The notes under the pieces: generated by a model
The model's input: only the letters and a program-made list of their open reading frames with translations
Databases searched by the model: none
What the model was told of the DNA's origin: nothing
Translations under genes and position numbers: made by a program
Assembly (NCBI RefSeq): GCF_026914185.1
Contig: NC_070569.1
Location: 2,108,001-2,172,000 of the forward strand
DNA: 64,000 bases
Direction of reading: 5' to 3'
From: Puccinia triticina
Lineage: Eukaryota > Basidiomycota > Pucciniomycetes > Pucciniales > Pucciniaceae
In this document: positions 1-12,545 of the stretch, piece after piece
Layout of the letters: each line of letters opens with the position of its first letter
Numbering within the stretch: position 1 is the stretch's first letter

Positions 1-154
1 GTCTCAAGGCTCCGGCGCCCCAGATCAACCATTTTGGGAAACGATCGCATGGCCATGTCACATCTGCAAAAATGTTCCCATGTGAGTTCTTTGTTCGGCT
101 TAATGTGAATATCAAGCAAATGCTAATTTATATTCTCCAACAGCTGTCGGAACA

Positions 155-2318
155 TTGACGGTTCCAGAAATCAAGCAGATTCTACGAGAAAACCATGTCA
201 AATTCCATTCCAAAGACCTCCGCCCGACCTTAATCAACCATTACAAGACTATGGTTAATCAATTGACCGGTTTGCATCCCAAGCGTCCCCGTATTCTTGC
301 CGGTTCTCCTAATCTTCAACCCACTAACCGTCAAAGTCCAACAGGAGCTTTGGAGCGGACCCCCGACATTGATTGCTCTGAAAACCCTTCACACAACAAG
401 GACGATCCCAAGATCTCAGACAATGCTCATACTCAAGATCCACCTCCCTCAGATCCCTTAGAATCCGAAAGTGAAGACTTGCGTCGATCTAATTCTCCAA
501 TACTCACCAGACGCTCACAGCAATCCAAACCTCGCGTCCACAACCGTCACATCTTATCAGACTCTGATGACCTCGAATCACAGATAGACGCAAACTTGTT
601 GGGTGATGAATCAGCCAGTAGCTCCGAAGAGTCGTCATCTGAAGAGGAAGATGAATGGATTCCTCATTCATATGAAGAGAACAGCGACGAGGAAATCGAA
701 AACAACGACACGGCCATCACCAATAACAACACGGACATGGATATCGGAAACGACAACATAGCAAATACGAATGACAGGCCCATTCCAGAGTCTCTTTCAA
801 CAGAATTCATACGATCTGAGGTTGCTGCGCGAGGGTTCCCTTGTCAAAACCTTGATCGGACACAGCTGATTTCAATATATAGCGTGATCGATGACAGGCC
901 ACCTATAACCCGAAGCGGTCAAACCTACCGCAATCCAACCCCCGACATCCCCTCCAGTGACCCACTGCAGGCGCCTGACCACAACTCCTCCGATGAATCC
1001 CCCGACACCAACAATTATCACGGACACGCTTCAAACTGTCAGGCCATGCACGCCCGTACTGCGGCAGATATTGAGATTTTAAAGAAGGATCAGCAGCGAA
1101 CCCTTGTACAAATAGACGAAATCTTAGAAATCATCCGGAAACAGCGCCAGGAATCACAAACACAATTGAGCTCTCCATCTTCTGAAACCTCTTCAAATGT
1201 TCAACGAAGCAATTTCCGAAAGCTCTTAAGACAACATATTGCAATTCTTCTTGGATGGACCAAAAAGAAAAAGGCATATCCAACGCCAGCCACCAAGGGT
1301 CAGCGGAGTCAATGGGGCCGTCCTCTAGCACCAACGACAAGCAACCCTAGTTTACTCTTCCCTCACGAGGCCGCTACTCCACAGCAAGTCCAGATCCTCC
1401 AGGAAATGATGCAACAAGCTGGTGTTACCCGATTTGCCCCCAACTTCGCGTTTGCACCAACAGCCCCCGAAAACCAGTTCCTTTGGGATCTGGCCGTGGA
1501 TATGTTCACAGAACTTGCAGATTGTGGCGAATACTATGTCCCTCCTGAACTCAAGCGCCGGTCTCTGATCATGAGCGAGGTACGGAAATACATCCGAGAA
1601 TGCCTTGGCCGCAGGTCTGTATCACTCTCTTTCAATGATTTTGCTTCTCGTGATGGATTAACTGAACCTAGACATTATTCTAGGTACAAAAATGTGCAAA
1701 GCTTGCCCGAAGAGAAGATAAAGACTCAGGTAAACAGCGCTAAGCGCAAATCTTGTCGACAACATGTAAGTACATTTTGCACTATTTCGCAACTCACTTC
1801 TGTTCATAGCTAATCCTTCGGTATTTGGTTTCGTTTTTCAGCTGATTGAACATCGTCTGACGGTGGCGGCTAAATTAGGAGGCTTAGAGCCCCTATACTC
1901 TGCAATTAAGGCTGCATGCAGTGATGACGAAACCGATGACGAGCAGTCACCTCCACGCAATACTAAGAAGAAAGGTCCAAAACACTGCAAGATTTTGCAG
2001 GTTCCTTGGCGAAGCGAAAAGCTAACTCAACTTCTGCTTCACCTTGATGAAATCGACTCTTGGCAGAAAGAACTTTCTAATCGGAAACGTAGTGGGCCAC
2101 CACCACGTGTGCGCACACGAAACCCAAATGCAGAGCACAGTATCGTGGCCCCACCACCTGGGCTGCCTCAAGATTGTATCAGCCGATCGTGGCTAGATGA
2201 GCATTTCATTACTCCCGAAGCCCTTGATTTACGTCCTCCCTGCGATCTGAACAGTATTGCTCGAAGCATACGTCAAAAAACTTTTGCTTTGTTTTCAACA
2301 CCCCCTAGTTCTCAGTAG
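155..2318 (+). CDS. HeH-domain companion protein of Tnp2 transposon (copy 1)
   Basis: About 672 codons from 155 after removing introns 1615-1683 and 1766-1841. The first intron is 69 nt with no stop, so an ORF reads through it. The true start lies upstream, probably before an intron ending at 143, so 155 is only the open-frame edge. Residues 1-35 fit a HeH (helix-extended loop-helix, LEM/SAP-like) domain: VPEIKQILRENHVKFHS then a second helix. A weaker copy begins near LSTEFIRSEVAARGF. Acidic Ser/Glu stretches follow, then a conserved block around NQFLWDLAVDMF, and in the last exon CSDDETD, a PWRS motif, an RVRTR stretch and a GLP...SWL segment. The second half aligns by eye with proteins at 17545-18609, 26553-27669 and 33471-35171. 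HeH domains bind DNA or chromatin in Heh2/Src1 and Rho; a DNA-binding transposon accessory role is inference. Confidence 0.62.
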
Positions 2319-2707
2319 ACTAGCTTTTTTCTGATTAATTCCCCAATTTCTCACCATGCCCGCTCTTTCGCTGTTCCTCATTTTTTTCTCCTGCGCCACA
2401 CTTTGGCAAATGTCAATCTCCTAATTTCCCCACTGCTTGTTCGAATTTTTTCTCATCACCCAATCTTACATACCAACAGCCTGGCCCTGTAACAGCGCTG
2501 TTGCAGCCCACCTTATCTCCAATCTTTGTTTCCCCTTCTGAATCGCCTTTGTTTTATTTTCTTCCACTCACGAAATATAGCGCAAGTTTTTTTCCCGAGC
2601 TTTCCACCCCCAACATCCAATCCGAGCCTATGTCCCTTTTCCATCCCTATCGACAGCCGTTGCCTTTATCTAAACTTGATGGCCCCTCACATGAAGACCG
2701 ATATCCC

Positions 2708-2782
2708 CTCGTGACGCAATTCTCCCAATATCTCCTCCTGACGCAATTCTCCCGATATCCCCTCTTGACGCAATTCTCAACC
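2708..2782. repeat. 27-bp tandem repeat in intergenic spacer
   Basis: Two full 27-bp units and a partial third share the core TGACGCAATTCTCC. They lie in the otherwise pyrimidine-rich, apparently non-coding spacer 2319-3068 between the companion gene and the next ORF. Nothing else was recognised in that spacer. Confidence 0.75.
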
Positions 2783-3068
2783 TTTTTTGCAGGCTTCGTC
2801 ACATCCCCTTTCCATTTACAAAACTACACTTCCTCATTGGTAACCTGGTTCGTTGCCCCCTCCATCCGTCTGAAAATCACTAGTAAAATGTTTTGCTAAT
2901 TTCAACCTTCTTGTTTGATTATCGGCTACCCCCCTTTACAAACGTAGACGTGCTTTTTGGCTCCCCGGTGCGTCCTTGTCCTGTTGCCCTGCAATCTTCA
3001 TTGGATTATAAGACTTTTGCTAACCCTCATCCTTTAATTATTGGTCATCTCACTTTAGTTTTTCTCAC

Positions 3069-4463
3069 ATGCCTCCGCTCACACGATCCTCTCGTCGTCA
3101 GTACACGCCCCCACCAAACCAAAATCCTCCACCACCGGTCCCGGCTGGAAATATATCCAAGAATCGAACAGTTGTCCTACCTCAAGTCACACCTCCTCTA
3201 TTTTCTGGTCCGGCTCCTAGCCATAGCTCAGAGGTTCCCAATCATACCCACCAGCAGGCCCGAAGTAATTATCGCAGTCCTTCTCACCAACCAACCAACA
3301 CCCGCTCTCCCCACCAACACGGTGATTGATATACTGTTAGTCATAATTCCGCACACCGGAACATCCAGCATCCTGCCCCTCCCCTCTATCCACCTGTTGG
3401 GAACTTTCAGAATCCGTACTACCAGCAGAACGTCCAACCGCCTACCCACCAGCCTGCTGCACACATCAGGACATCTCCTCCAAACCCTCGCGATTCAATT
3501 GACGGATCCAGATCAGGTTACTCGCATTCTGCGACGATTGATCAGTTTGTCCAGTCACAACCACCAGCTAGATCCAACAACCTGCACAGGCAAACGTCTG
3601 CAGACGGAGTGTCCTCAATCCGGCGATCCGACATCTTGATCCATTCTGCACCACCACTTTCTCCGCCTGGACCTTCCATCCATTCGGAAAGCCACAGTAC
3701 TTCCTCGCAATCTATCAGCCTCATTTCGTCCCAACCTGATCCCGAATTGGAAGCCCTCATTGCAGGCATCCCATCCGACCTCCAATTTTTTTTGCAACCG
3801 GACGTCCCCTTTGCCCAAGCAACTATCAAGAAGCTGAATCGCATCATTCAGTACATCTTCCCAAGCACCAAGTTCAAAGGGACACCCGGAAAACCATTCC
3901 TTTATAAATACTTTAAGGATCACGTTGCTCCCCTGTTGGCCAAATATTCGGCACAATCCCAAGAATCACGGTTACTTCACGACGAGCCTAGAGTTGATCA
4001 TATCAACGTCAATCACTTCAATCCTCACGACCGCCGCTCTACCAAAAAGATTCTCTCTGCCTTAATCCACAGAGTTCAACCAAACCTAGACTTGTCCCGC
4101 TTGAACAAAACGACTCTGATAAGTACCTTTTATAAAACCTACAACCTTCAGCCGTTTTCTCCAGCGGATAAATTTTCTGTCTGCCCTCCTCCGATTCCAA
4201 CCCCCGATCACGAGCAACAAGAACGCAACGAAATACGCTTCGCTTTGCAGTGTTACTGCCCCAACCTTTTTCTGCCTCTTGAGTGCTCCAAGGTGGAGCT
4301 GTTGGCAATATACGAGATTTTCATCCTCGAAGAATTGACTCGCTCCTACCTTGTTCAGGAAAACGCCCACTACTATTGGTTTGACCCAACAGTCCCCCCT
4401 GAATACTTGATCAGCTTGCAGGTAAACGGTTACTGCTATCATGCTCCTGGCACAGAACACTGA
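3069..4463 (+). pseudogene. Protein with three HeH-like modules, interrupted by one TGA
   Basis: One reading frame of 465 codons runs from a good ATG at 3069 to 4463, broken only by TGA at 3327-3329. The N-terminal 200 residues are Pro/Ser/Gln-rich and low in complexity. Three helix-loop-helix modules of about 35 residues then follow one another, starting near TIKKLNRIIQYIF, KKILSALIHRVQ and IRFALQCYCPNLFLPLE; each ends in a Leu-rich second helix (for example KVELLAIYEIF). They resemble the HeH modules of the companion proteins. No catalytic domain was seen. The stop sits in a TTGA context compatible with TCGA (Arg) before a C-to-T change. A 47-nt intron around the stop was considered but breaks the frame. 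It lies between companion and transposase on the same strand, suggesting a third element gene. Confidence 0.55.
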
Positions 4464-4803
4464 CCGCTTGGATTGTTTTGGTGTAGAAACATTCCACCTA
4501 TTGATCATTTTCAATTCTCCGAACTTCAAGAATTTCATCGTGTTTCTTTCTCATCTGTCTCCATACAAAACACCCAAAAAAACCGAAAACACCGACAAAA
4601 CCCCAAAGACCCTAAAAAAATAGAGTACATCTGAGTTCAACGTCATATAAGCCTGTCCTTCGTCAATCCGTCATCGATAAACCAGTCTTGTAAGTCTATA
4701 ACCTCTAGCTTTCAAGGAATGTTAACCTTACAATATCTTATCTTTTGGCCCCCCTTGCGGATCTCCCTACAGGTCTATTTTTTTCCCCAGTTCAGTCTGC
4801 AAG
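4464..4803. other. Spacer with A/C-rich stretch
   Basis: No gene seen. A run rich in A and C (about 4560-4620, with repeated AAAACACC-like strings) precedes the transposase ATG. A pyrimidine stretch around 4770-4800 lies directly upstream of that ATG and could be part of its promoter or 5' leader; this is inference. Confidence 0.4.
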
Positions 4804-7800
4804 ATGGCTCCTCACCGCTACGCACGAGACCTGTGTCTCTGTTCTCAATGTGCGCGACGCACACATCGCCAAGAGGGAAGTGGAGAATTACGGCCGGGAC
4901 AATTGCTGGTGCCAAACACCGTTGCCCGACATCGTTTGAATGACCTTCTAGCTTATCCAGCAAGATCTTCTCGCCCAAGCCCTGTCTCAGTACCATCGTC
5001 TTCTCGCCGACGCCAACCATCACCCTCACTTTGCCGACGTCAACAATCACCCTCAACTCGCCGCCGCCAACCATTGCCGTCACCTCGCCAACCATCACCC
5101 TCACATTTTTCCCCGCGATCCCAAAATGACCCATTGGCATTTTCTGATTCATTAATCCCATTGGAATCCCACCCCGCGGTTGTTCATATCACAATTTCTG
5201 CTGCGATATTATACCTTTTCGAACAGGTGCCTACCCGTGCCGTCAACTGGCACCTTGAATCATCTTTTGCACTGATTGAGCCACAATTATTGCAGCAATA
5301 TACCGACCCACAAGCAGGTGCAAGAGCGATCAGTCAATTACCTCGTACCATCACAACTGTGATTCGTCGATTAAATCTCGAGTCCCCAATTTCACAGTAT
5401 GTCGCGTGCACTGCATGCTTCGCAACCTATCCCCCCAACAGTGCGCCTCCATTCTGCACCTCAACCTTGACCGACGAGATCCCCAGTCACCCCCCATCAT
5501 GCGGAGCCTCAATCTTTGTCACCCAAACTCCAAAGCCAACCGCTCATCGCCAGATGAGCTTTCAGTCTCTGTCCACCTGGCTTGATCGATTTCTATCCAG
5601 ACCCGGTGTTGAGGACCTTTTGGATCAGTCGCTAGCTACTTCAAGGCAAGAGTATGACCCCTCTTCAGTGAGCGATATCCACAAATCTCTTCAATGGAAA
5701 CAATTCCGAGGGCCCGACGGTCGGCCTTATACCAGTCAGAGCGGTAACCTGACGTTTGGTATGTTTGTCGATGGAATCAATCCATATAAATCTGGAGGAA
5801 AGCATGCAAGTATTACCTTTGTCATCTTAGTGTGCCTCACGTTGCCAATATCACATCGCTTCGAGCCGCAAAATATCTATCTTGTTGGCATTGCACCCGG
5901 ACCTAAAGAGCCTTCCCTCACACAAACTAACTGGCTGCTCGGTCCACTTGTTGACGATCTGAAAAGCCTTTGGAGGCCTGGTCTGTTTCTTCCTTCAACC
6001 TATCGCCACCCTCAAGGCCGTCACATCCACTGTGCCCTCATGCCCTTCTTTGCCGACCTCCCTGCCTGCCGTCGCACTTTGGGACTGGCTGGATTTTCAT
6101 CCCACTTGCACATGTGCTTGAAATGCACTCTAACCAAACAGAAAATCAATCTCGTCGACCACCGTCTTCTCCACAAACGCTGCAATGTACATCACCAACG
6201 GACGGCATTTCAAGCGCGAGATGCCTCAGACTTCGCCTCTTGCCAACGTATTTTCAAATCCGAAGGAGTTAGGTATTCCAAGCTTTGTGAACTTGAGTAT
6301 TGGTCTCTCATTGACGATCACGTCATTGATCCAATGCACAACCTACTCCTCGGGGCACTTGCGTGGCACTGTAAACGTTTTTGGCAGATGACCGACGCTG
6401 ATAATATCGAAACTCACCCTCCAGCTGACGAAGCTCTCACTTTGATTCAAGATGCTACCCACCCTCCTGAACTACGTCCCCCCTCACCGACACCATCAAA
6501 CTCTGGACCGCCCGCAGCCAGTGTGGACCCACCCATTTTTTCCCTCAACATCTCGCTCCAGTCCACTGAACCAGACGATAGCAGCTTTCAGCCACCCGAC
6601 GAACCAGAATATGACGCTCCAATCACTGGGGCCATCTTCGATCGTGCGCTCCTGTTGTATGTCAATCAGCGCTTGCCACGCATAATGATTCCGACTTGCA
6701 TTTCACAAGCAATTCCTGTCCTTGGCCAAGCCTCTTACGGAACATTGAAAGCGGATAACTGGCGCAATCTCTTCACTATCCAACTACCCCTTTGCCTTAT
6801 CCCGCTTTGGAACAGCAAGGACTCATACACAACAAAGCTCTTGAACAACTTCGCCGACTTGGTCTCAATGGTCAACCTGGCACTCAAGCGCAAAATGTCA
6901 GCTGATATAATTGCCAAGTATCGCAAACACAACCGCGCTTACCTTGAGTCAAGCTTAGAGCTATTCCCCGATCGTCCGCTTGCCCCCAACCATCATATGT
7001 CGCTCCACATTCCTGATTCGCTTGAGCGGTTTGGCCCTGTCAGAGCTTGGTGGACCTTCCCGTTTGAAAGATTGATGGGACAAGTTATCAAAACTTGTCA
7101 TAACAACCGCATTGGTTTGTCTTCCTCTCTCATGTGCCATTGTATTGTAATAAATTCTGACTGTATCCAACCCCACAGGCCAGCTGGAGACAACTTTTCT
7201 CACCACCTTCCTGCGTTCTGCTAACCTACGAGCTCTTTTAGAATCAAGAAACCTTCCCTCCTCGCTTTCTTCCCTGATCGCAAATGTAACCGCAAGCTTT
7301 CTCCCCACGAGTTCAGCACCAGCCCCACATCGCTTTACCCATCTACCCACTCTCTGCGATAGTGAATTGCAGCTTCTAGTTGACCAAATTAATTTGATTG
7401 GGCCATCCAATCATATTTCATCTGATCGTTGTCATCAATTGCCTCCAGCGCAACGGGTTCTTTACAATCCAATCTCTAGCCGACATGAGCCTCTAAAAAA
7501 CTACCACCATGAAGATATCACGTACTCTCCATCGCACGCCCATCCACGGAACAGTGTTATCAAGCTAAATAGTACTTTTCCCGAGTCGCAGCGATTTGTT
7601 CTTATCGAGGAAATATTTCAGCATCGCTATCACACAACCAATCAAGGTGAAAAATCCCACGTCTTGTTCTTAGTTTGACCTTTGCTCCCCATTCCGCCAC
7701 ATATGAAGAACCCCTTCCGGAAACTCGAGCCATATGCCATGCAAGTTGCCCTCCGCCTTCCTGCAGCCAATACAACTAGCCGTCTCCTTATCCGAGTTCA

Positions 7801-7900
7801 GTCAATTGACACAATCTGTGCGTGGATCAGCTATGAACCTGGTGAAGTTCATTCGTCCTTAATCACCAGCACCATTGGCGTAGTTTCACTCAACAGATAA
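4804..7900 (+). pseudogene. Tnp2-type transposase 1 (CACTA/EnSpm-like), one premature stop
   Basis: Exons 4804-7114 and 7179-7900 (64-nt intron) give 1,011 codons. The start is ATG 4804. The N-terminal Cys motif LCLCSQCARRTH is followed by PGQLLVPNTVARHR, matching the other two transposases here. A CxxC-like segment (VACTACFATYP) comes before the Tnp2 core: SGNLTFGMFVDGINPY, GIAPGPKEP, a FFADLPACRR segment, a Cys pair, and IDPMHNLLLGALAWH. The C-terminal FPFERLMG segment carries the probable catalytic Glu. In CACTA transposases such acidic residues cut and join transposon ends. TGA at 7676-7678 interrupts the last exon where element 2 has Lys (IKPIIPVPP versus *PLLPIPP). Otherwise the frame is open and the last residues (VSLNR) align with the end of transposase 2. 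A single C-to-T change at TCGA would explain the stop. Confidence 0.82.
5000..5107 (+). repeat. Coding tandem repeat in transposase 1
   Basis: Imperfect units containing CGCCAACCATCACCCTCA recur three to four times and encode an Arg/Gln/Pro/Ser-rich linker (RRRQPSPS-like) between the N-terminal Cys motif and the rest of transposase 1. The equivalent region is absent from transposases 2 and 3. Confidence 0.65.
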
Positions 7901-8965
7901 CATGACTGGTCATATTCCTTTTGGTTATTTTATTCATGTAAATAGTTTTTCAACTTTCTATAAACTCCCTGGCCATGTGCATGCCCCTTGTGCCAGTTTT
8001 TATTTTTTGTAAATTCATTGCTGCCCAGTTTTTCTTGTGGTGTAAATAATTTATTCAAGCTTCATTTCCCATCTGATGCCAACAATGATTGAAAATGATA
8101 AACTTGTCCCCAAGGGAAATTAACAAATAATTGAAACCTGATTGAGAAAAAAAACTCATCCCTCAAGGGAAATTAATAAATACTTGAAAAAAAAGTTTTC
8201 AAACCATTGAATCCTGGCAGAATGTTTTTCTGGTTCTTAATTACTTCAAATGGTAAAATAAGATGTAAATTTGGTGGGAAGACATGAAAAGATATTAAGA
8301 AAAGATAGATGAGGAGGCCGAGCGGAGCCTGAGGGAAAAGAACATGACATGAGAGGCCGAGCGAGTTGTTAGAGACTGGCAGAAAAGGGCACACGCGCGG
8401 ACAAGAACCCCAAGGAAACGGGTGTAGACACAACAACAAAAGGGAATCAGAAACCTAGAAAGGGCCATTGAAGGCTTGGAACCATCCCTTGAGACACAAG
8501 AGATGCTTGATGCTCCTTGGTTATAAAAATGTTACATGAGAGTGTTCATGTCACGGTGAAAAATTTATACAATAGAAAAAATAGTTCAAGCTTAGAAGAT
8601 TTGTAAAAGAAAAGTACAAGAAAAATATAATGTAAAAATGTTTAATTTTTTCCCAACAAAAAACCCTACCTTGGGATTAAGTTAAAATGTGGGTTATCTT
8701 GACCCTGCAGATGGATTTTTTTCCCACCGGTGGGAATGCAACAAAAACTGCAGTGTGAATAGCTGTAGCCCCAAATGAATATCACTGTATAGAGTTAATA
8801 AATACAATAGTTGATACCAAAGAGGTGTGATACATCATTAGTTCAGACAAAGATGACATGTGTGTATTTTTTACTCTGAATGATCATTGCCTTGAGTGAT
8901 AGCTGTCTTCAGATCCGATGGGCAAGGAGGGTTTGCTCCAAATCCAAACATACATACACCACGGC
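7901..8965. other. AT-rich non-coding stretch
   Basis: Over 1 kb with no convincing gene. It is AT-rich. Around 8090-8190 two similar blocks containing AAGGGAAATTAA lie about 65 bases apart, and GAGGCCGAGCG occurs twice near 8310-8360. The first part may be the 3' flank or end of element 1, but no terminal inverted repeat could be identified. Confidence 0.4.
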
Positions 8966-9250
8966 TTAAAATTGTGCTACAGGAGAGAGAACAATAGCTA
9001 ATAAAGAGTGATATGGTAGGATAAAATGTACACATGATCTCGGGGTGCTAGCTGCTGTGAAGGCTGGGTATGGGATCCCGGCGCCTTCTTCATCCGATGT
9101 ATCTATTTCAGTCCCACCAAAGACTGCCATTGTAAGCAGCACCGCCACCTACAAGACTGTCGTCCTCAAAGCAACTGCGCTGTCTCCTTTCATTCCAGCT
9201 GCTAAAGCTACTCCAACAACTCCTCTTAAGCCCACCCAGAATAACATCAT
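8966..9250 (-). pseudogene. Na+/H+ exchanger (NHX/CPA1) C-terminal membrane fragment
   Basis: On the minus strand the frame from ATGATG at 9250 reads MMLFWVGLRGVVGVALAAGM, then KGDSAVALRTTVL, a TAG stop, VAVLLTMAVFGGT, and an acidic IDTSDEEGAG tail. GLRGAVGVALA...ALRTTVLVVVVLT..FGGTT is the signature of the last transmembrane helices of eukaryotic Na+/H+ exchangers (Nhx1/NHE6-9 type), which swap luminal H+ for Na+/K+ in endosomes and vacuoles. The TAG lies where Val is expected, and sequence normally following GGTT is missing. Upstream exons were not found. An acidic minus-strand stretch at about 9290-9450 (GNEESGEDEHDDENNDG) resembles the acidic tails of these proteins but is on the wrong side, suggesting rearrangement. 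Read as a non-functional fragment. Confidence 0.6.
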
Positions 9251-9537
9251 ATGATTAGAATGTGGCAGTTTGTTCGTCCGACGGCATGGTCTGACTGGTC
9301 GGTAGGACTGAAAAACAATTCACCATCATCGTTGAATGAGTTTCCATTGTCCACTCCCGACCGCCCATCATTGTTCTCATCATCATGCTCATCCTCGCCA
9401 CTCTCCTCATTCCCGACAATCTCTTTGCCGCTAAAAGCAGAGGCTAGCGAGGTAAGCCCGTGGCCCGTCTTTCCGCGGAAGATGCCGGAGCCCGGCAGAA
9501 GGAGCGAGGCAACTACTGATCCGGTCGCACGTTTAAG

Positions 9538-11413
9538 CTAGCGGTTCGAGGGGATGGGGTGGTCATCAGTCGGGCTGTAGGCTGAGACCAATGGAGTTCC
9601 GTTACCCGGCTGTTTGTTTGGGTTGGGGGAGGAAGAAGAGATGGAAAAGCTGGTGGCGTTGTCGGACTCGAAGTTGACGCTGCTGTGCGGCTTTCTTCTT
9701 CCGCGCAGGAGGGCAATCACCTTCAAGCCTTGGGAGTCGGTCGACATCCAGGAGAGAGCCGATTTCAGGAAGGGCGAGGTGATTCCGTAGCCTTTCAACT
9801 CTTCCTTGTCCAGCTGTCCGGCTGTACAAAGAGCAGCCTTAATGAGTTGGCTCTGGATGCAATTCATCGTCTCAACCACCGCACTGCGCGACTAGAGCAG
9901 GGTCCGCTCATCATCATCTGGAATCTTGCTCAGGGCACTCGCGTCGTCCGAGATTGTTTCTACTTCCGACTTGGTCCCAAGAAATTTATAATAGCCTCCA
10001 GCAGAGATGAACCGTCCCAGTGAGTATTCCGTCTCGAACTCTGACTCTTTGTGAGGGTCGAGTCGCAAATTTGAGCATGGCGATGCGGTTACAAGCCAGT
10101 CTTGGGCACTGAGAAGACGCAGATTTTTGGTGGTCAGTGAGATTTGGCGGTTGTTGCCCACGCTCGCTCTTCTAATCGGATACGATCCTATGCGGCTTAC
10201 GATTTGACCCAACATGTTTTCGTCTTCTCCACCTAGCGCGATCGATTTGATCTCCAATACCTGAAAGGAATATATGAAAGATTCACACATTGTTTGTTTA
10301 GATGAATTATGCAGCGTCAAGATTGTAATGTACCGTCATTTCTTTCTGGCGTTGCAGCTCTTCCCTAATCTCTTGAACGTTAGCCAACTCGACCTGAGCA
10401 GCCATCCAAGCCTTCTCCGTTTCCAGCAATCTGCCCTCGAGCTCGCCTTGGCGAGACTTCTGCTTGTTGACGACGCCGGTCAACGTGCGATTCTCGCGTC
10501 TCTCGGTCTTGAGGAGCAACAAATCTGATTGTGCGTTTCCGGATGATCTCTTGGACGTGTAATGCCAAGGAGTCCAAGACTGAAGCTTCCCAATAGTCGT
10601 GCGTTTGAGGATCTTTCAAAACCCTTTCCTTGGCTGGCAAGAGCGGCAAAGACAACAACTGGTCAGCCAAACATATATAAGGCCTTGAGAAACGCAGAAA
10701 ATGGAAAAGCGGACTTACCATCTTGGACATGACGTCATCAAAAAGTGCAACCGTTTGAGTTTGGCTCCAGTTCTATTCGGGAGGGGGGAGCAATTGTTTG
10801 GCTTCCGAGGGCTGGTCCTTGATCTTGACGGCACTGAACAGCCGGAACCTACCGCCGGGGAAAGCTTCTTGCAGCTCTGCTGGGACAGACTTGGGGCCCG
10901 TGAAGCTGCCCAGGAGCTGCCCAGGAGGTTTTACAACTTTCTCTTGATCTTCATCCGGTCTTGTCCTTTTGAGAGGGCATCGGGCTGGGGCTTGGGGCAC
11001 CTGATCGTACTGTGGAGCAATACATCTTGAGTCAGCGCAATGGTGATTTTGCCAGAATCTGGATACCTTAGTCGGTATCCAGATCAACTATCCTAATTTT
11101 GGGCGAGACGTCGACAGCGATATGTCTCAGCTGAGAATTGGCGCCAAGAATGAACGGCCCGGGATCCTGTAAAAAACGCGAGAGAGGATGAGCCGGGGAA
11201 AGTGTGAAGATTGAAAGAGAGAGGGGGGGCACGAACCGGCTCAAGGTAGATCTTGAAGTCCCTGGAGTGAATGATGCTCTGGCTCAGCCCGACCCAGCCG
11301 CACAGCTGGAGCAGGGCCTTGAAGGACTCGACGGCAATGTTGAGGATCTTGGGGTGGCGGGAGAAGAAGACGATGTGGCCCATGGGTGACAGGCCGATCT
11401 GTTTGCGAAGCAA
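9538..11413 (-). CDS. Unrecognised multi-exon gene(s) with coiled coil
   Basis: Minus-strand coding segments look like exons of one gene, possibly two. They are: 11413 to about 11240 (IGLSPMGHIVFFSRHPKIL... to DFKIYLEP); about 11170-11090 (DPGPFILGANSQLRHIAVDV); 11035-10773 (QYDQVPQAP... to LLPPPE); a short exon ending FDDVMSKM with donor GTAAGT near 10717; a segment with KDPQTHDYWEASVLDSLALH; a charged coiled coil of about 60 residues (KTERRENRTL... to REELQRQKEM) near 10320-10510; then about 10265-9890 and 9890-9538. Exon borders are approximate, and two frames overlap around 10540-10600. Composition and intron structure differ from the transposons, so it may be a host gene. No family was recognised. 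Whether it is intact cannot be judged here. Confidence 0.4.
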
Positions 11414-11479
11414 GTGGAGTCAAGCCATCAGCAGAGGCATTTCGTCCCCCTCAGACAAGAGGGCTGACTTCATAGATCA

Positions 11480-12200
11480 AGAACCTTGATGATTGGCTGT
11501 GCCCCGAAGCGGGCAACCAAAGGCGGGTTGCCAGGAACTGACCTGCGACGAGTTGTGGGAACGTGGTTGCGTCTGCGGGTGGGTCGTGAGGGTCTCTACG
11601 GTGTCGCATACCATCACCTGTGACTGGGGCCTGAGGAGCTATTGATAAAACAAAAACTTAATCTGCAAAATTCTGACAGATTATGACCTTTGGATGCTGA
11701 TGCACGCATGCATGATGTTCAACAAACCTGCTTCAAGCCGCGCTTGCACGAGTTTAATCATGCAATTCTTTCTTGGTGACTGAGGATGGCAGAAAAATGC
11801 AAGCGTCATCTTGATAGAGGAAATCTACATATCAAATACAACTTGGTGACATCAGATGCAGATGGGTTGAAGGTTTCAGTATTCATAGCAACAGGGTGGT
11901 AATCAAGCGGGGACGTTGTGTGGGTTAGGCAGAGGTGGATGGAGAGCTCAAGCGGTGATAGGTGCGTAATGCTTACGTATGTATCGCAGTCGCCGTGCTG
12001 GCTTTTCTGGCCTGGGGGAAAAGTTGCCAATGATGCGAATGGCAATTTGTTTGGCTGCTACCACCTTTGACAAGTGTATCCATATCGGGGACAACCACTG
12101 TCTTGCTCCCACTCATCTGGCTGCACCAGGCTCGGTTGGGTGATCTTGTCATCCTATGCTGACATGGCAGGTACCGAATCCGTGCCATACATATGTACAT
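11480..12200 (-). pseudogene. Inverted relic of the 44.6-45.4 kb HeH gene and its upstream region
   Basis: Read on the minus strand from 12200, this stretch follows the plus strand from about 44617 to 45432 closely: the same leader, the same ATG context (ATGAATACTGAAACC here, ATGAATATTGAAACC at 45009), the same first-exon end, intron position and second exon (CTCCTCAGGCC...). The HeH exon is broken by small insertions and a TAG. Similarity stops at about 11480, where the unrelated minus-strand gene begins. The copy is useful because it keeps CGTCGC where the 45-kb copy has CGTTGA. Confidence 0.75.
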
Positions 12201-12545
12201 GACATAAATAGCATCTGTTGTCACGAGTTGTGTATGCAGATGAAAGTGGCAATCAATGGTTTCAGGATAGCGCACATAAATCTTGAGTAGGCATAGCCAT
12301 TGCCCGAATCTGGTCAAACACGTCAGTTAGATCATCATCGTTATTCTATGCATACTACTCAGCATATCTGTTCCTGGTGGACAGCTGGGACGGTATCTGT
12401 GTTCAACCTACGCTTAGCTATAACTTCTTGTACTGCCTAAACGGGCCGCCTACTCTCCCCTAGTCCCTTCTTTTTTGGGCGGCAGATCTCATAAACCTCT
12501 GTTTCTTTCAACATTCATCTTGTACCTTGCGCCTTCTTTACAAGA

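Larger units (their letters stand above)
1..7900 (+). mobile_element. Tnp2-type DNA transposon, element 1 (left end off window)
   Basis: Three genes on one strand form one unit: a HeH companion (155-2318), a second HeH-like protein (3069-4463) and a Tnp2 transposase (4804-7900). Companion followed by transposase on the same strand is also the order in element 2. The left terminus lies outside the window and no right terminal repeat was recognised after 7900, so the boundaries are only those of the genes. The transposase and the middle gene each carry one premature stop, so this copy is probably not autonomous. Confidence 0.6.

Noticed and set aside
3321..3370. A possible 47-nt intron (GTGATT...CCAG) that would remove the TGA at 3327
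   Set aside because: 47 is not a multiple of three and removing it breaks the otherwise open frame on both sides.
7900..8300. CACTA-type terminal inverted repeats
   Set aside because: No CACTA/TAGTG pair with matching inner sequence was seen at element edges; the Tnp2 assignment rests on the proteins.
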